Below, one piece after another: positions 49,052-57,780 of a DNA stretch of 64,000 bases. Numbering within the stretch: the first letter of the stretch is position 1; each line of letters opens with the position of its first letter. Under the pieces are notes generated by a model. The model was not told the DNA's origin and ran no database searches. It worked only from the letters and a program-made list of their open reading frames with translations. The stretch is from Brevibacillus laterosporus DSM 25 (lineage in GTDB: Bacteria; Bacillota; Bacilli; Brevibacillales; Brevibacillaceae). The position numbers and the translations under genes were made by a program. The DNA lies in the NCBI RefSeq assembly GCF_002706795.1, contig NZ_CP017705.1:3098501-3162500 (forward strand). The letters run 5' to 3'.

Positions 49052-50005
49052 ATGAAAAGAATAATGGTAACAGGAGCGCTTGGACAAATTGGCTCAGAAT
49101 TGGTCACAAAATTACGGAGTGTATACGGAACAGAATCCGTGATTGCCACTGATATTCGCCAGGTTGAGGGGCAAGAGGGACCATTTGAGATTTTAGATGT
49201 AACAGATGCAAAGGCTATGCACGATATTGCTACAAAGTACAAGGTGGATACCATTATGCATTTGGCAGCTCTGTTGTCTGCGACAGCGGAAGCAAAGCCA
49301 TTGCTCGCTTGGAATTTAAACATGGGCGGACTGGTGAATGCACTAGAAATAGCAAGAGAACTTAATTGCCAATTTTTTACACCAAGTTCAATCGGTGCAT
49401 TCGGGCCAACAACACCAAAAGATAATACACCTCAGGACACAATTCAGCGTCCTGTTACCATGTATGGGGTGAATAAGGTTTCTGGAGAATTGTTGTGTGA
49501 TTACTACTACCAAAAATTCGGAGTAGATACACGCGGTGTACGCTTCCCAGGGCTGATTTCCTACGTAACACCTCCAGGTGGGGGAACAACCGACTATGCT
49601 GTGGAAATTTATTATGAGGCAATTAAAAATGGACGTTACACCTCATACATTCAAAAAGGTACTTATATGGATATGATGTACATGCCAGATGCACTCAACG
49701 CTATCATTAATTTGATGGAAGCAGATGCGTCTACATTACAACACCGTAACGCCTTTAACGTCACAGCAATGAGCTTTGAGCCAGAGCAAATTGCACAGGA
49801 GATCAAGAAGCATATTCCGACATTTGAGATGAATTACCAAGTTGATCCAATTAGACAAGGTATTGCAGACAGTTGGCCAAATTCAATTGATGCCACAGCG
49901 GCTAAAGTGGAGTGGGGCTTTAAGGCGGAATATGATTTAGAAAAAATGACAACTGATATGCTGGCTAAGCTTCGGGATAAATTGCAAGTAGCGGCTGGCA
50001 TCTAA
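49052..50005 (+). CDS. tdh: L-threonine 3-dehydrogenase (short-chain/epimerase type)
   Basis: This 317-residue extended short-chain dehydrogenase has Rossmann motif [12 protein letters not shown], Asp35-type NAD acceptor in ATDIRQ, and the catalytic Tyr/Lys in [10 protein letters not shown] (near residues 138 and 142). [31 protein letters not shown] is the hallmark of the UDP-galactose-epimerase-like threonine dehydrogenases. It oxidises threonine to 2-amino-3-ketobutyrate, the substrate of Kbl 45 bases upstream. CGAAAGGGGTCAACCCAT precedes the ATG. Confidence 0.92.
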   Translation: MKRIMVTGALGQIGSELVTKLRSVYGTESVIATDIRQVEGQEGPFEILDVTDAKAMHDIATKYKVDTIMHLAALLSATAEAKPLLAWNLNMGGLVNALEIARELNCQFFTPSSIGAFGPTTPKDNTPQDTIQRPVTMYGVNKVSGELLCDYYYQKFGVDTRGVRFPGLISYVTPPGGGTTDYAVEIYYEAIKNGRYTSYIQKGTYMDMMYMPDALNAIINLMEADASTLQHRNAFNVTAMSFEPEQIAQEIKKHIPTFEMNYQVDPIRQGIADSWPNSIDATAAKVEWGFKAEYDLEKMTTDMLAKLRDKLQVAAGI

Positions 50006-50077
50006 GCGATAGTAGCTAGAGCTGGAGTAGCTGAACAGCAGATATAGTGTGCTATCGTCTATTGTGTGGATGAAAGA

Positions 50078-50107
50078 AAGCAGGGGAGATAATCCTCTGC
50101 TTTTTTT
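50078..50107 (+). terminator. Rho-independent terminator of kbl-tdh
   Basis: AGCAGGGGA pairs with TCCTCTGCT (one G-T) around GATAA, followed by T7. Confidence 0.9.
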
Positions 50108-50241
50108 ATATTTTCATGTAGAACGAGAAAAAAGAGCTATGCATATAAGCTTACAGGATACGTTCACAAGAGTTTGTATAAAAAATAGTAGCGAACGTGC
50201 ATTGTGAAAAGCATAGATGATCATTTAAAATTTGCTTGGAT

Positions 50242-50260
50242 AATAATGATAATCACTATC
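50242..50260 (+). promoter_or_regulatory. Fur box upstream of the siderophore-binding lipoprotein gene
   Basis: AATAATGATAATCACTATC matches the 19-bp Fur consensus (GATAATGATAATCATTATC) at 17 of 19 positions. It lies 52 bases before the preferred start codon. Confidence 0.85.
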
Positions 50261-50311
50261 ATACAGAAGCTTTTTCGGCAAATCGTAATTGTATGGGAGA
50301 GGGTAAGGATT

Positions 50312-51331
50312 ATGATAAGGTCACGTTGGAACATGACTGCTTGGGTGGCTGTTTTGCTTGTCGTGATGTACCTTGTAGCTGGGTGCGGAAAACAACCACA
50401 GGAAGCAGTTACACAGACTCAGAAGAGCGTGGAGAATGGACAGCAAAGTGAGAGTCAGGCCAATGACAAGGAAACAACGAAGCAATCACAAACACGTGTG
50501 GTTAAGGACGAGTTTGGAGAAGTGGAGATTCCGGTCCATCCAAAACGAATAGCCGCCATTTATTTGGAAGATCCTTTAGTCGCATTAGGAATTACACCAA
50601 TTGTGCAATGGTACCATCCAGCGTGGGGTAAGCAGGATTATCTCGGATTAGATGTACCAACATTCGATATAACGGGCAGTATAGAAGCTTTAATTGAAGC
50701 TAATCCTGATTTAATCATTGTTGATGGAGGAGTAGATGCGACCAAATATGAAGCATACTCCAAGGTAGCTCCTACATATCGAATACCAGATTCCTTTAAT
50801 AAAAATGCTGTAGAAACGTTTAAAAGAGTAGCAGATATAGTAGGCATGCCTGAAAAGGCTGAAAGTGTATTAAAAGAGTACCAGAAACAAGTTACTGATG
50901 CTAAAGAGAAGCTGAATTCGTCAATAGGTAGGGAGACAGTAGCGGTTATTCGTTTAAATGTTGGTGAAAAGCCTTCATTGGCTCTTTTTGGACTCAAAAA
51001 CGCCTATACAAGAATGATCTATGAAGATTTAGGATTAGAGCCATATGAGCCTGTGAAAAAGATTGTAACTCACGAAATTGTGTCACTAGAGAAGATACCA
51101 GAGTTTACTGCTGATCACATTATCATATTCCCATCCAATGGCACATGGACATCGCAAGAAAATAAACAAGCTGTTGCATTATTGGAGGACCCATTATGGA
51201 AGGCTCTGCCTGCGGTTAAGAATGGGCATGTTTATCAAATGGAAAGAACACACTGGCAATCAGGCTCGATTAAAGCGAATACGATTAAGATTGATGATTT
51301 ATTGAAAATATTTCCTATTAAAACCAAATAG
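50312..51331 (+). CDS. iron-siderophore ABC transporter substrate-binding lipoprotein
   Basis: This 339-residue FecB/FepB-type binding protein has a lipoprotein signal (AWVAVLLVVMYLVAGCGKQ, lipobox LVAGC). A Thr/Gln/Lys-rich spacer follows, then two lobes: VVKDEFGEVEIPVHPKRIAA, GITPIVQWYHPAWGKQDYLG and the connecting helix. It should capture a ferric siderophore outside the membrane; the ligand is unknown. The frame is open from 50204, but that start lies upstream of the Fur box and GTAAGGAT fixes 50312. No permease or ATPase gene is adjacent. Its binding domain is paralogous to the C-terminal half of the next gene. Confidence 0.88.
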   Translation: MIRSRWNMTAWVAVLLVVMYLVAGCGKQPQEAVTQTQKSVENGQQSESQANDKETTKQSQTRVVKDEFGEVEIPVHPKRIAAIYLEDPLVALGITPIVQWYHPAWGKQDYLGLDVPTFDITGSIEALIEANPDLIIVDGGVDATKYEAYSKVAPTYRIPDSFNKNAVETFKRVADIVGMPEKAESVLKEYQKQVTDAKEKLNSSIGRETVAVIRLNVGEKPSLALFGLKNAYTRMIYEDLGLEPYEPVKKIVTHEIVSLEKIPEFTADHIIIFPSNGTWTSQENKQAVALLEDPLWKALPAVKNGHVYQMERTHWQSGSIKANTIKIDDLLKIFPIKTK

Positions 51332-51372
51332 TAGGTCTATTTGCGTTAAAGAAGAGAGGACTTCAGCTTATG

Positions 51373-51401
51373 TTGAAGAACTTTCTTTTTTGTTTTATAA
51401 T
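51373..51401 (+). promoter_or_regulatory. SigA promoter of the Btr-like regulator
   Basis: TTGAAG and a perfect TATAAT are separated by 17 bases, directly before a Fur box. Confidence 0.75.
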
Positions 51402-51404
51402 ATT

Positions 51405-51423
51405 TTGAATGAGAATTATTATC
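51405..51423 (+). promoter_or_regulatory. Fur box of the Btr-like regulator gene
   Basis: TTGAATGAGAATTATTATC matches 14 of 19 consensus positions and overlaps the expected transcription start, a classic repressor site. Confidence 0.7.
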
Positions 51424-51434
51424 AATGGAGTGGT

Positions 51435-53051
51435 ATGATGAGCCAGGTAGCAAGCTTGATAAGTAGTCCAAGTGCCCTCTTTCTCTTAGTAGATATCCAA
51501 TATTGCACGCTCCCTACTGGTCATCACCAGAAAGATAATGAGACAAGCAATTATAGCTTGATTGTTGTGACTGATGGGAAGGGAAAGCTGAAAATAGAAG
51601 AAGAGCACTTTCATATGGATCGGGAAAGCTGCTTCTTAATTGGACCAGAGCAATCTCTGTTCATTCAAGCTGTAGAGCCGTCTCTATGTTTCTATCAATT
51701 AACTTTCAATAAGCTGTCTATTCAAGCTACAGCTTCTCTTTTAACAAAGAAGAAGGAGGAGAGAAGTGATTCATTTCCTTTCCTTGGAGCTGTAACTTGC
51801 TCTCCTTTTTCCAAATGTCTTGATTTGGTGGAAGCGATATATTGTCATCGAAATGATGCTGATGACATGGAAAGATTTTATAACCACGTACGCTTTGAGG
51901 AATTACTCCGTTTCGTTTTTCAACAAAATACTTCTCAGAGTCATTTGGACATACGCCGTGCGGTGGAGCGCTCTGTTGAACATGTGCGAAAACATTATTA
52001 TGAACCGATGACAGTGGATCAATTGGCGGCTGATGCTAACGTCGCTCGTTATAAATATACGCGTATTTTTAAGGAAATGACGGGGCATATTCCACTTGAT
52101 TTTGTAAATAAATTGCGGATAGACAGAGCTAAACAATTACTTAGTAGGACGGACGATCGGATTCATGAAATAGCAGAGCAGGTTGGATTCAACAATGAAT
52201 TCTATTTTAATCGTCGTTTTAAACAAATGGTTGGTGTAGCCCCAGGACAATACCGGGATAATCAGCGTAGCGACCTTCGGATCGTATCATTGTTTTTGGA
52301 GGATTATTTACTGGCATTAGGTGTAACTCCGATTGTACAGTGGTCGCATGGGGGATGGGGGAAGCTGGATTATCTGGGTTTACAGCATATCCCGACGCAT
52401 GATGTCCTGACAGAGGACATTCATCAATTATCCCACTACAACCCAGACTTTATTATGGTCAGACAAGGGGTTCAAAGCTTAGCAGGTATCTACGATCAAT
52501 GTCGGCAGATTGCACGTACTAGTGTCATTCATCACCCTGTGGATGATTGGCGTTCCACATTGCGTACCGTGGCGGATATGCTAGGGCGGACCAATATGGC
52601 AGAGCAAGTAATTATGCAGTATGAGAATAAAGTCGCAAAGGCTAAAGAAGTATTGTCTCGATCTGTAAAAGGACAGACATTTGCTTTCCTGCGAGTATCA
52701 GCTAATTATATCAGCATAGATTACCTTTATACGGGTCCTGTATTATATCGAGATTTGGGGATGAAACCACATCCACTCGTTAGCCAATTAAGAGGAGTAT
52801 CTGAAAGAAGATGCTTGTCATGGGAAGACCTTTCTGAGTTGGACGCAGATCATCTATTCTACACATTTGACAAATGGCATGATGAAGGTGAAGATGCAGA
52901 AAAAAAGCAACTATATCATCCCACTTGGCAATCCATTCCGGCTGTTCAGAAAAAACGTGTGTATGAGGTGGATTTCATGACATGGATGAGCCATGGAGTT
53001 ATTGCCAATAGCAGGAAGATTGATGATGTGATGAGGGTGCTTGCTTATTAA
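51435..53051 (+). CDS. AraC regulator fused to a siderophore-binding domain (Btr/YbbB-like)
   Basis: This 538-residue protein has three parts. An N-terminal cupin-like sensor (about 1-165) comes first. An AraC double HTH (about 171-277) contains MTVDQLAADANVARYKYTRIF and DRIHEIAEQVGFNNEFYFNR. A periplasmic-binding-type domain (about 279-535), without a signal peptide, starts LRIVSLFLEDYLLALGVTPIV. B. subtilis Btr has the same layout and activates bacillibactin uptake when it binds the siderophore in the cytosol. Promoter and Fur box at 51373-51423 show that translation starts at 51435 (TGGAGTGGT), not at the earlier in-frame Met at 51390. Confidence 0.88.
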   Translation: MMSQVASLISSPSALFLLVDIQYCTLPTGHHQKDNETSNYSLIVVTDGKGKLKIEEEHFHMDRESCFLIGPEQSLFIQAVEPSLCFYQLTFNKLSIQATASLLTKKKEERSDSFPFLGAVTCSPFSKCLDLVEAIYCHRNDADDMERFYNHVRFEELLRFVFQQNTSQSHLDIRRAVERSVEHVRKHYYEPMTVDQLAADANVARYKYTRIFKEMTGHIPLDFVNKLRIDRAKQLLSRTDDRIHEIAEQVGFNNEFYFNRRFKQMVGVAPGQYRDNQRSDLRIVSLFLEDYLLALGVTPIVQWSHGGWGKLDYLGLQHIPTHDVLTEDIHQLSHYNPDFIMVRQGVQSLAGIYDQCRQIARTSVIHHPVDDWRSTLRTVADMLGRTNMAEQVIMQYENKVAKAKEVLSRSVKGQTFAFLRVSANYISIDYLYTGPVLYRDLGMKPHPLVSQLRGVSERRCLSWEDLSELDADHLFYTFDKWHDEGEDAEKKQLYHPTWQSIPAVQKKRVYEVDFMTWMSHGVIANSRKIDDVMRVLAY

Positions 53052-53096
53052 TTTTACATGGATACTAAACACCGGAAGTGATGGAGGAGATGCATC

Positions 53097-53927
53097 TTGG
53101 ATTCTTCTATACAGATCGTAAAGAAATCACAGGTATTTTTATGGGAGGATGGCGCATCTTCTATCACGTTTACGGCTGAAACACCGACTTTACTTACTAC
53201 GTTAGGGCAGATTCAAATCGTAATTGACACAACCCTTTATCAACTATCAAAGGGAAACGTCATGTTCTTACGTCCGAATGATGCAATAACAGTGGAGTAT
53301 AATGAGGATACTGCTCCTCTGGTTTATCAAGTTGGTTTTGAGTATTATGAGCTTGTCGAATATACGGAAGAAAATATACGATATGGCAAGAATCATGATC
53401 ACTTGCCTCCAAGCGGCTGGATGACTGAATTTCTTCCTTACCAGGCTTATGTATTAATACAGAAAATCGTAGAGCAATATCAGCCGGTACAATCAGCGCA
53501 GAACAGTCAATGTCGCTTTCTATTAGACGAACTATTGCACATTGTCTTTTCGCAAAAGCGGGATATTCGAAAACATCAGGGGATCCCGTCTATTGAAAAA
53601 GCACTATTTTACATACAAGAGCACTATCATACCCCAATTACAACCTTAAATGCATGGATTCAGAAAACTACATCAAAAAAACCTAACAAAGTTATGTCAG
53701 GCTACAGCTTAGATGGAAAAGTATTGCCAAAAGCTGATTTTAATTCTATGGCCTATACGGCTCCTTTTGCTGTTAGTGCTATGATTGATTCCAAAAATCA
53801 GGATTGGATAAACAAATTATGGACACATATGGCTAGCTCTTCCACCAAGTCAAATGAGTATTTTGACAATAGTATCCGATTATTGACCATGATCACAGCT
53901 TCAGGCAATTGGTGGTTGTCAGAATAA
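53097..53927 (+). pseudogene. chimera of AraC-type regulator N-terminus and GH8 glycosidase C-terminus
   Basis: This 276-residue frame has a TTG start after GGAGGAGATGCATC. Residues 1 to about 180 resemble the sensor domain of an AraC-type regulator up to the first HTH helix (GIPSIEKALFYIQEHYHTPIT). From there it continues in frame as the C-terminus of a GH8 chitosanase/endoglucanase (IQKTTSKKPNKVMSGYSLDG, FNSMAYTAPFAVSAMI, SIRLLTMITASGNWW). Both functional parts, the DNA-binding domain and the GH8 catalytic acids, are lost. A deletion joining two genes explains it. It has no export signal, so it is probably non-functional. Confidence 0.75.
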
Positions 53928-54069
53928 TTAGGTAATTACACCTCATAAATGTAGCAAAAAATATCAAAACGCTAATAAATTGTCAAAAAATAGTTTGTAT
54001 ACGTTCTAAACAATGACTTTCATTTTTATAATATTACTAATGTTATAAACGGAGGTGAGCATTTCGGCC

Positions 54070-54114
54070 GTGTCAGAACTTTGCTTTACCACATCATGGG
54101 AGGTCATTAAATGA
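54070..54114 (+). CDS. 14-codon leader ORF overlapping the first LPMO start
   Basis: The frame GTG TCA GAA ... ATT AAA TGA encodes VSELCFTTSWEVIK and lies after a strong GGAGGTGA (54051-54058). Its stop overlaps the LPMO start as ATGA. An ATT at 54061 is better spaced but is a rare initiator. It may couple or tune LPMO translation; the peptide itself has no recognisable function. Confidence 0.4.
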   Translation: MSELCFTTSWEVIK

Positions 54115-54896
54115 CAGAACAGAGCGTTATGAGCAGGATGGCAATCAAGGTATGTGTTGCTTTTGGGATGCTAGTATTAATGATAGCAGGGGCTATGTTC
54201 ATTGCTGAACGTGTATCAGCTCACGGCTATGTTGAATCACCTACAAGCCGAGCGTATATGTGTAAACAAGGCAAAAACATTAATTGTGGTCCCATTCAGT
54301 ATGAGCCTCAGAGCGTAGAAGGGGAAGGGTCCTTTCCACAATCTGGCCCACCAGATGGACAAATCACAGGAGCTGGACGCTATCCCGATCTGTATACACA
54401 AACCGCTGATCGTTGGAAGAAGGTAACGATGCATGGTGGAGCCAATACGTTTAAGTGGAGATTGACAGCATCGCATAGCACGAAGGAGTGGAAGTATTAC
54501 ATTACGAAAAATGGCTGGAATCCCAATAAACCACTTGCTCGCTCCGACTTAGACATAGTTCCGTTTTGTTACTATTACGATGGTGGGAACAGATCTGGTA
54601 CTACGGTGACTCATACATGCAATGTACCAACTGATCACAGTGGTTATCATCTTATTCTGGCCGTGTGGGAGATTGCGGATACCACGAATGCTTTTTATCA
54701 AGTGATAGACGTTAATCTGGTCAAAAGCGCTGCTACTGAGCAAGTCTCTATTGATTTGAGCAAGGCTACTGTAGAACAACAAGCTCCTCAAATGGGAAAG
54801 GTAAGTCCTATCTTTTCTACGGTACAACAAATTACACAGGGAAGTATTCTGCTGCGTGATCAATGGTTTGCTGATGATCTGCGCACACTATACTGA
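54111..54896 (+). CDS. AA10 lytic polysaccharide monooxygenase, single-domain chitin-binding protein
   Basis: This 261-residue secreted copper enzyme has a signal peptide (about 1-37) cleaved before His38 (VSA|HGYVESPTSRAYMC), making the N-terminal copper histidine. The second copper His lies in LTASHSTKEWKYYI and the axial Phe in NAFYQVIDVNL. It oxidatively opens crystalline chitin or cellulose; this sequence type is usually chitin-active. It lacks extra binding modules. Compared with the next gene it has a Cys pair in the CYYYDGG...THTCNVP region. GGAGGTCATTAA precedes the ATG. Confidence 0.92.
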   Translation: MTEQSVMSRMAIKVCVAFGMLVLMIAGAMFIAERVSAHGYVESPTSRAYMCKQGKNINCGPIQYEPQSVEGEGSFPQSGPPDGQITGAGRYPDLYTQTADRWKKVTMHGGANTFKWRLTASHSTKEWKYYITKNGWNPNKPLARSDLDIVPFCYYYDGGNRSGTTVTHTCNVPTDHSGYHLILAVWEIADTTNAFYQVIDVNLVKSAATEQVSIDLSKATVEQQAPQMGKVSPIFSTVQQITQGSILLRDQWFADDLRTLY

Positions 54897-54905
54897 TTAG
54901 GTATA

Positions 54906-54950
54906 GACCGAATAATGGGTGTCACTAAAACGCCTATTATTCGGTTTTTT
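54906..54950 (+). terminator. Rho-independent terminator
   Basis: ACCGAATAAT pairs with ATTATTCGGT, with inner GGGTGT/ACGCCT pairing, followed by T6. Confidence 0.85.
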
Positions 54951-55252
54951 GAGTCAAAAAACCTATGCAAAAAAAATAGTTTAGTAATAACATAAATGTA
55001 GTTCTTTCAGCCTAAAGTAGTGTACATAGAAAACGCATACAGGAAATATTGAGAGTTTCCATCTTTTTACTACCTTTTGTTCAAAAATTTGTCTCCTCTT
55101 TAAGAAATGAGCCAGTTTAAAAATGTGACTATTGTAGTGTGATAATTCAGTCGTAAAGAATCTATCTAAAATGCTACCAATTTTAATAAAATAACAAATG
55201 TTACAAAGTATTTCGTATAACCTAGAACATCACATACTAGGAGGTAGACAGA
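54951..55252 (+). other. AT-rich upstream region of the second LPMO gene
   Basis: About 300 bases without an ORF that has a ribosome site. It is AT-rich with repeated AAAAAATAGTTT-type stretches that also occur before the first LPMO gene (near 53985). A GATAAT near 55140 could be a -10 element, but its -35 partner is poor. Confidence 0.35.
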
Positions 55253-56722
55253 ATGGCTTTGCAATGGAAAACGGTTTTTGGAAAGAGCTCTGTAGCTTTT
55301 GGAATAACGCTGGCAGCTATGGCTGGTACGATGGTATTTGCAAGTAGCGCGTCAGCACATGGGTACATTGAATCACCAACGAGTAGAGCTTTGCTGTGTA
55401 AGCAAGGACAAAATGTTGGTTGCGGTCAAGTTCAATATGAACCGCAAAGTGTAGAAGGGAAAGGTAATTTTCCACAATCTGGACCTAAGGATGGTGAGAT
55501 CACAGGGGCAGGAAAATATACGGAACTCTTCGCTCAAACAGATAGTAGATGGAAAAAAGTAGACATGAAGGGCGGAAAAAACACTTTTACATGGTATTTG
55601 ACTGCTCCACATTCTACAGGTGACTGGAAATATTATATAACGAAAAAAGATTGGAATCCGAACAAACCATTAGGCCGCGATGATCTTGAGCTCATTGCAA
55701 AATTTAACGATGGTGGAAAAGTTCCGCCTAAATCAGTTTCTCACAACGTTAATGTACCGACCGATCGAAGTGGCTACCATATCATTCTTGGTGTATGGGA
55801 AATCGCTGACACAGGGAATGCTTTTTATCAAGCCATCGACGTAAATTTGAAAAACGATGGTAACCCAACAGAGCCAGAGGTACAATTACCGACAATTCCT
55901 AGCAACTTGACCTCTCCAGGACAGACAACAACAAGTATCGAGTTGCGTTGGTCAGCCTCGACAGCTTCTGAGGGGATCAAAGAATATGAAGTATATCGTA
56001 ATGGTCGTCTAGTAGGTACAACTAGCCAAGCGTATTTTGAAGATAAAGAATTGACTCTTGATACAGCTTACACATACACAGTTCGTTCCGTTGATTTTGC
56101 TGGAAATAAATCTGAACTGTCCAAGCCGTTCACAGTGAAAACAAGTAAAGAAGACGAACAAGTAGAATTGCCAACAGCACCAGGTAATCTTGTTTCGCCT
56201 GCAAAAACCAAATCTACAATTGATTTGAGTTGGACAGCTTCCACAGCTCCTCATGGGATTCATGCCTATGAAGTGTATCGTGATGGCCGACTTGTAGGAA
56301 CGACTAGAGAAACAACGTTTACAGACAAGGATTTAAAAGCAGACACAACATATTCTTATATGGTAGTAGCTGTTGACCATGCTGGTAATAAATCTGCTTT
56401 CTCTCAAAAAGTAACAGTGCGTACTGAAAAAGAGCAGGATGGGAACACCGGTGATACATGGAACAAAGACAATGTTTATAATAATGGCGATCGAGTTATA
56501 TATGAAGGCGTAGAATATGAAGCGCAATGGTGGACTAGCGGTGATCGTCCCGATAACTCTGATGTATGGAAGCAAGTGGGCGATGTCGTACAAAAATGGA
56601 ACAGCGAGAAAGCCTACCAAGGTGGAGCAAAAGTCTCCTACGAGGGTAAAACCTATCAAGCGAAATGGTGGACAAAAGGGGAAGAACCTAGTACATCATC
56701 TGTATGGACACTTGTACAGTAA
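55253..56722 (+). CDS. modular AA10 LPMO with two FnIII and two CBM5/12 chitin-binding modules
   Basis: This 489-residue secreted protein has a signal peptide cleaved before His36 (ASA|HGYIESPTSRALLC) and an AA10 catalytic domain (36 to about 200), with the second copper His in LTAPHSTGDWKYY and axial Phe in NAFYQAIDVNL. Two fibronectin III domains (about 215-300 and 308-395, with near-identical YEVYRNGRLVGTT/YEVYRDGRLVGTT strands) follow. Two small CBM5/12 modules end it (YNNGDRVIYEGVEYEAQWWT and YQGGAKVSYEGKTYQAKWWT). It attacks crystalline chitin. TAGGAGGTAGACAG precedes the ATG. The paralogue upstream has only the catalytic domain. Confidence 0.94.
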   Translation: MALQWKTVFGKSSVAFGITLAAMAGTMVFASSASAHGYIESPTSRALLCKQGQNVGCGQVQYEPQSVEGKGNFPQSGPKDGEITGAGKYTELFAQTDSRWKKVDMKGGKNTFTWYLTAPHSTGDWKYYITKKDWNPNKPLGRDDLELIAKFNDGGKVPPKSVSHNVNVPTDRSGYHIILGVWEIADTGNAFYQAIDVNLKNDGNPTEPEVQLPTIPSNLTSPGQTTTSIELRWSASTASEGIKEYEVYRNGRLVGTTSQAYFEDKELTLDTAYTYTVRSVDFAGNKSELSKPFTVKTSKEDEQVELPTAPGNLVSPAKTKSTIDLSWTASTAPHGIHAYEVYRDGRLVGTTRETTFTDKDLKADTTYSYMVVAVDHAGNKSAFSQKVTVRTEKEQDGNTGDTWNKDNVYNNGDRVIYEGVEYEAQWWTSGDRPDNSDVWKQVGDVVQKWNSEKAYQGGAKVSYEGKTYQAKWWTKGEEPSTSSVWTLVQ

Positions 56723-56753
56723 GTAACCTTGGGCAGTAACAGAATAGGATAAG

Positions 56754-56795
56754 AAAAAGGGACCATTCAATAGCTTGCTTTGAATGGTCCTTTTT
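56754..56795 (+). terminator. Rho-independent terminator
   Basis: AAAAAGGGACCATTCAA pairs with TTGAATGGTCCTTTTT (one bulge) around a short loop. Confidence 0.92.
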
Positions 56796-56852
56796 GTATT
56801 TGCCGAGGCGTGCTAGGACAGAATGTTTACACGATAAGGAGAAATAACAATA

Positions 56853-56873
56853 ATGGCAACACCAAGAAAGTAA
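56853..56873 (+). pseudogene. six-codon phage-gene remnant
   Basis: AAGGAG is followed by ATG GCA ACA CCA AGA AAG TAA (MATPRK), then the hairpin at 56875. It looks like the start of a lost gene in the phage lysis region; too short to name. Confidence 0.3.
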
Positions 56874-56874
56874 G

Positions 56875-56910
56875 CGCCCATCTTAATTAAAGAGAGGGCG
56901 TATTTTATTT
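56875..56910 (+). terminator. weak terminator-like hairpin
   Basis: CGCCC/GGGCG with inner TCTT/AAGA pairing is followed by TATTTTATTT. Confidence 0.5.
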
Positions 56911-56947
56911 GGGGAGCCTCAGCTCCCTATTTGAAAGGGATAGATAT

Positions 56948-57433
56948 ATGGAAAACTTACTCAAAGTTCTTTCAGCCGTCGGAGGTGCGGCAGAAGGGAA
57001 ACTAAAAAGCAAAATTGGACTCATCGGGATAGCAAGAAAGCTTTTTATTTTTGGGATTATCGCTATTGATCACATGCTAGAGACTGCTTTAGGGGATCAA
57101 CATGTGATCCGTAGCGCAACGATCTTTTTCTATATGGCTAATGAGCTGCTGTCCATTTTAGAGAACGCTGGACGTATCGGCTTACCAGTACCAGACGTGT
57201 CTAAATGGCAAGGGGAAATCAATCGGAATCAAGTTGAATCTGACGGTGTGAAGTACGCTTTTATCAAGGCAACAGAAGGGACGAGCCTAGTTGATAGGAA
57301 GTTGAAAGAAAACGCTCAGGGAGCTAATAGAGCAGGAATTAAGGTAGGTTATTATCATTTTGCCCACCCTGATTTATCTGTTCAATCACAAGCAGAACAT
57401 TTTGTACAAAACTGTCAAAGGGCTACCGTGTAA
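56948..57433 (+). pseudogene. phage holin fused to GH25 muramidase, frameshifted
   Basis: AAAGGGATAGATAT precedes the ATG at 56948. Residues 1 to about 80 are holin-like (MENLLKVLSAVGG, EGKLKSKIGLIGIARKLFIF, TIFFYMANELLSILENAGRI). The membrane hairpin normally found between AVGG and EGKLKSK is missing. At GLPVP the frame passes directly into a GH25 lysozyme (PDVSKWQGEINRNQVESDGV, FIKATEGTSLVDRKL, GYYHFAHPDLS), and it stops at 57433 after a frameshift. Both genes were evidently joined by deletion and then broke. A lysis protein of an old prophage. Confidence 0.8.
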
Positions 57434-57780
57434 TATGCCGCTAGTGCTTGATATCGAGACGGACAAGGGGTTAACAGCTGAACAGATTACAACGTTTTGT
57501 CTTGCGTTTCTTACCCATGTTAAAGAAAACACGGGAAAAACGCCTATGATCTATACAGGAGCTTATTTTGCAAAAAAAAAACCTTGGGAAATCTCTTGCT
57601 AGCTTTCCTTTGTGGGTGGCCCATTACAATACAAACCAACCTATGCTAAACCCTACATGGAGTCGTTGGGCGGTTTTCCAGTATTCCGATTGTGGGAAAG
57701 TGGCTGGTATTAAAGGTAACGTGGACATGAACTGTATGGAGAAAGAATTTTGGAATGTAATTTTGAAGGGGGAAACAACT
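57400..57780 (+). pseudogene. GH25 muramidase remnant, remaining part in two frames
   Basis: After the stop at 57433 the enzyme continues in another frame (PLVLDIETDKGLTAEQITTF with the catalytic D-X-E, then TGKTPMIYTGAYF) up to an A-rich stretch (57570-57580, eight to nine A residues). A second frameshift occurs there. The last part (LASFPLWVAHYNTNQP, WSRWAVFQYSDCGKVAGIKG, VDMNCMEKEFW) follows in a third frame. All lysozyme motifs are present, so the loss is recent enough to read. Confidence 0.8.
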
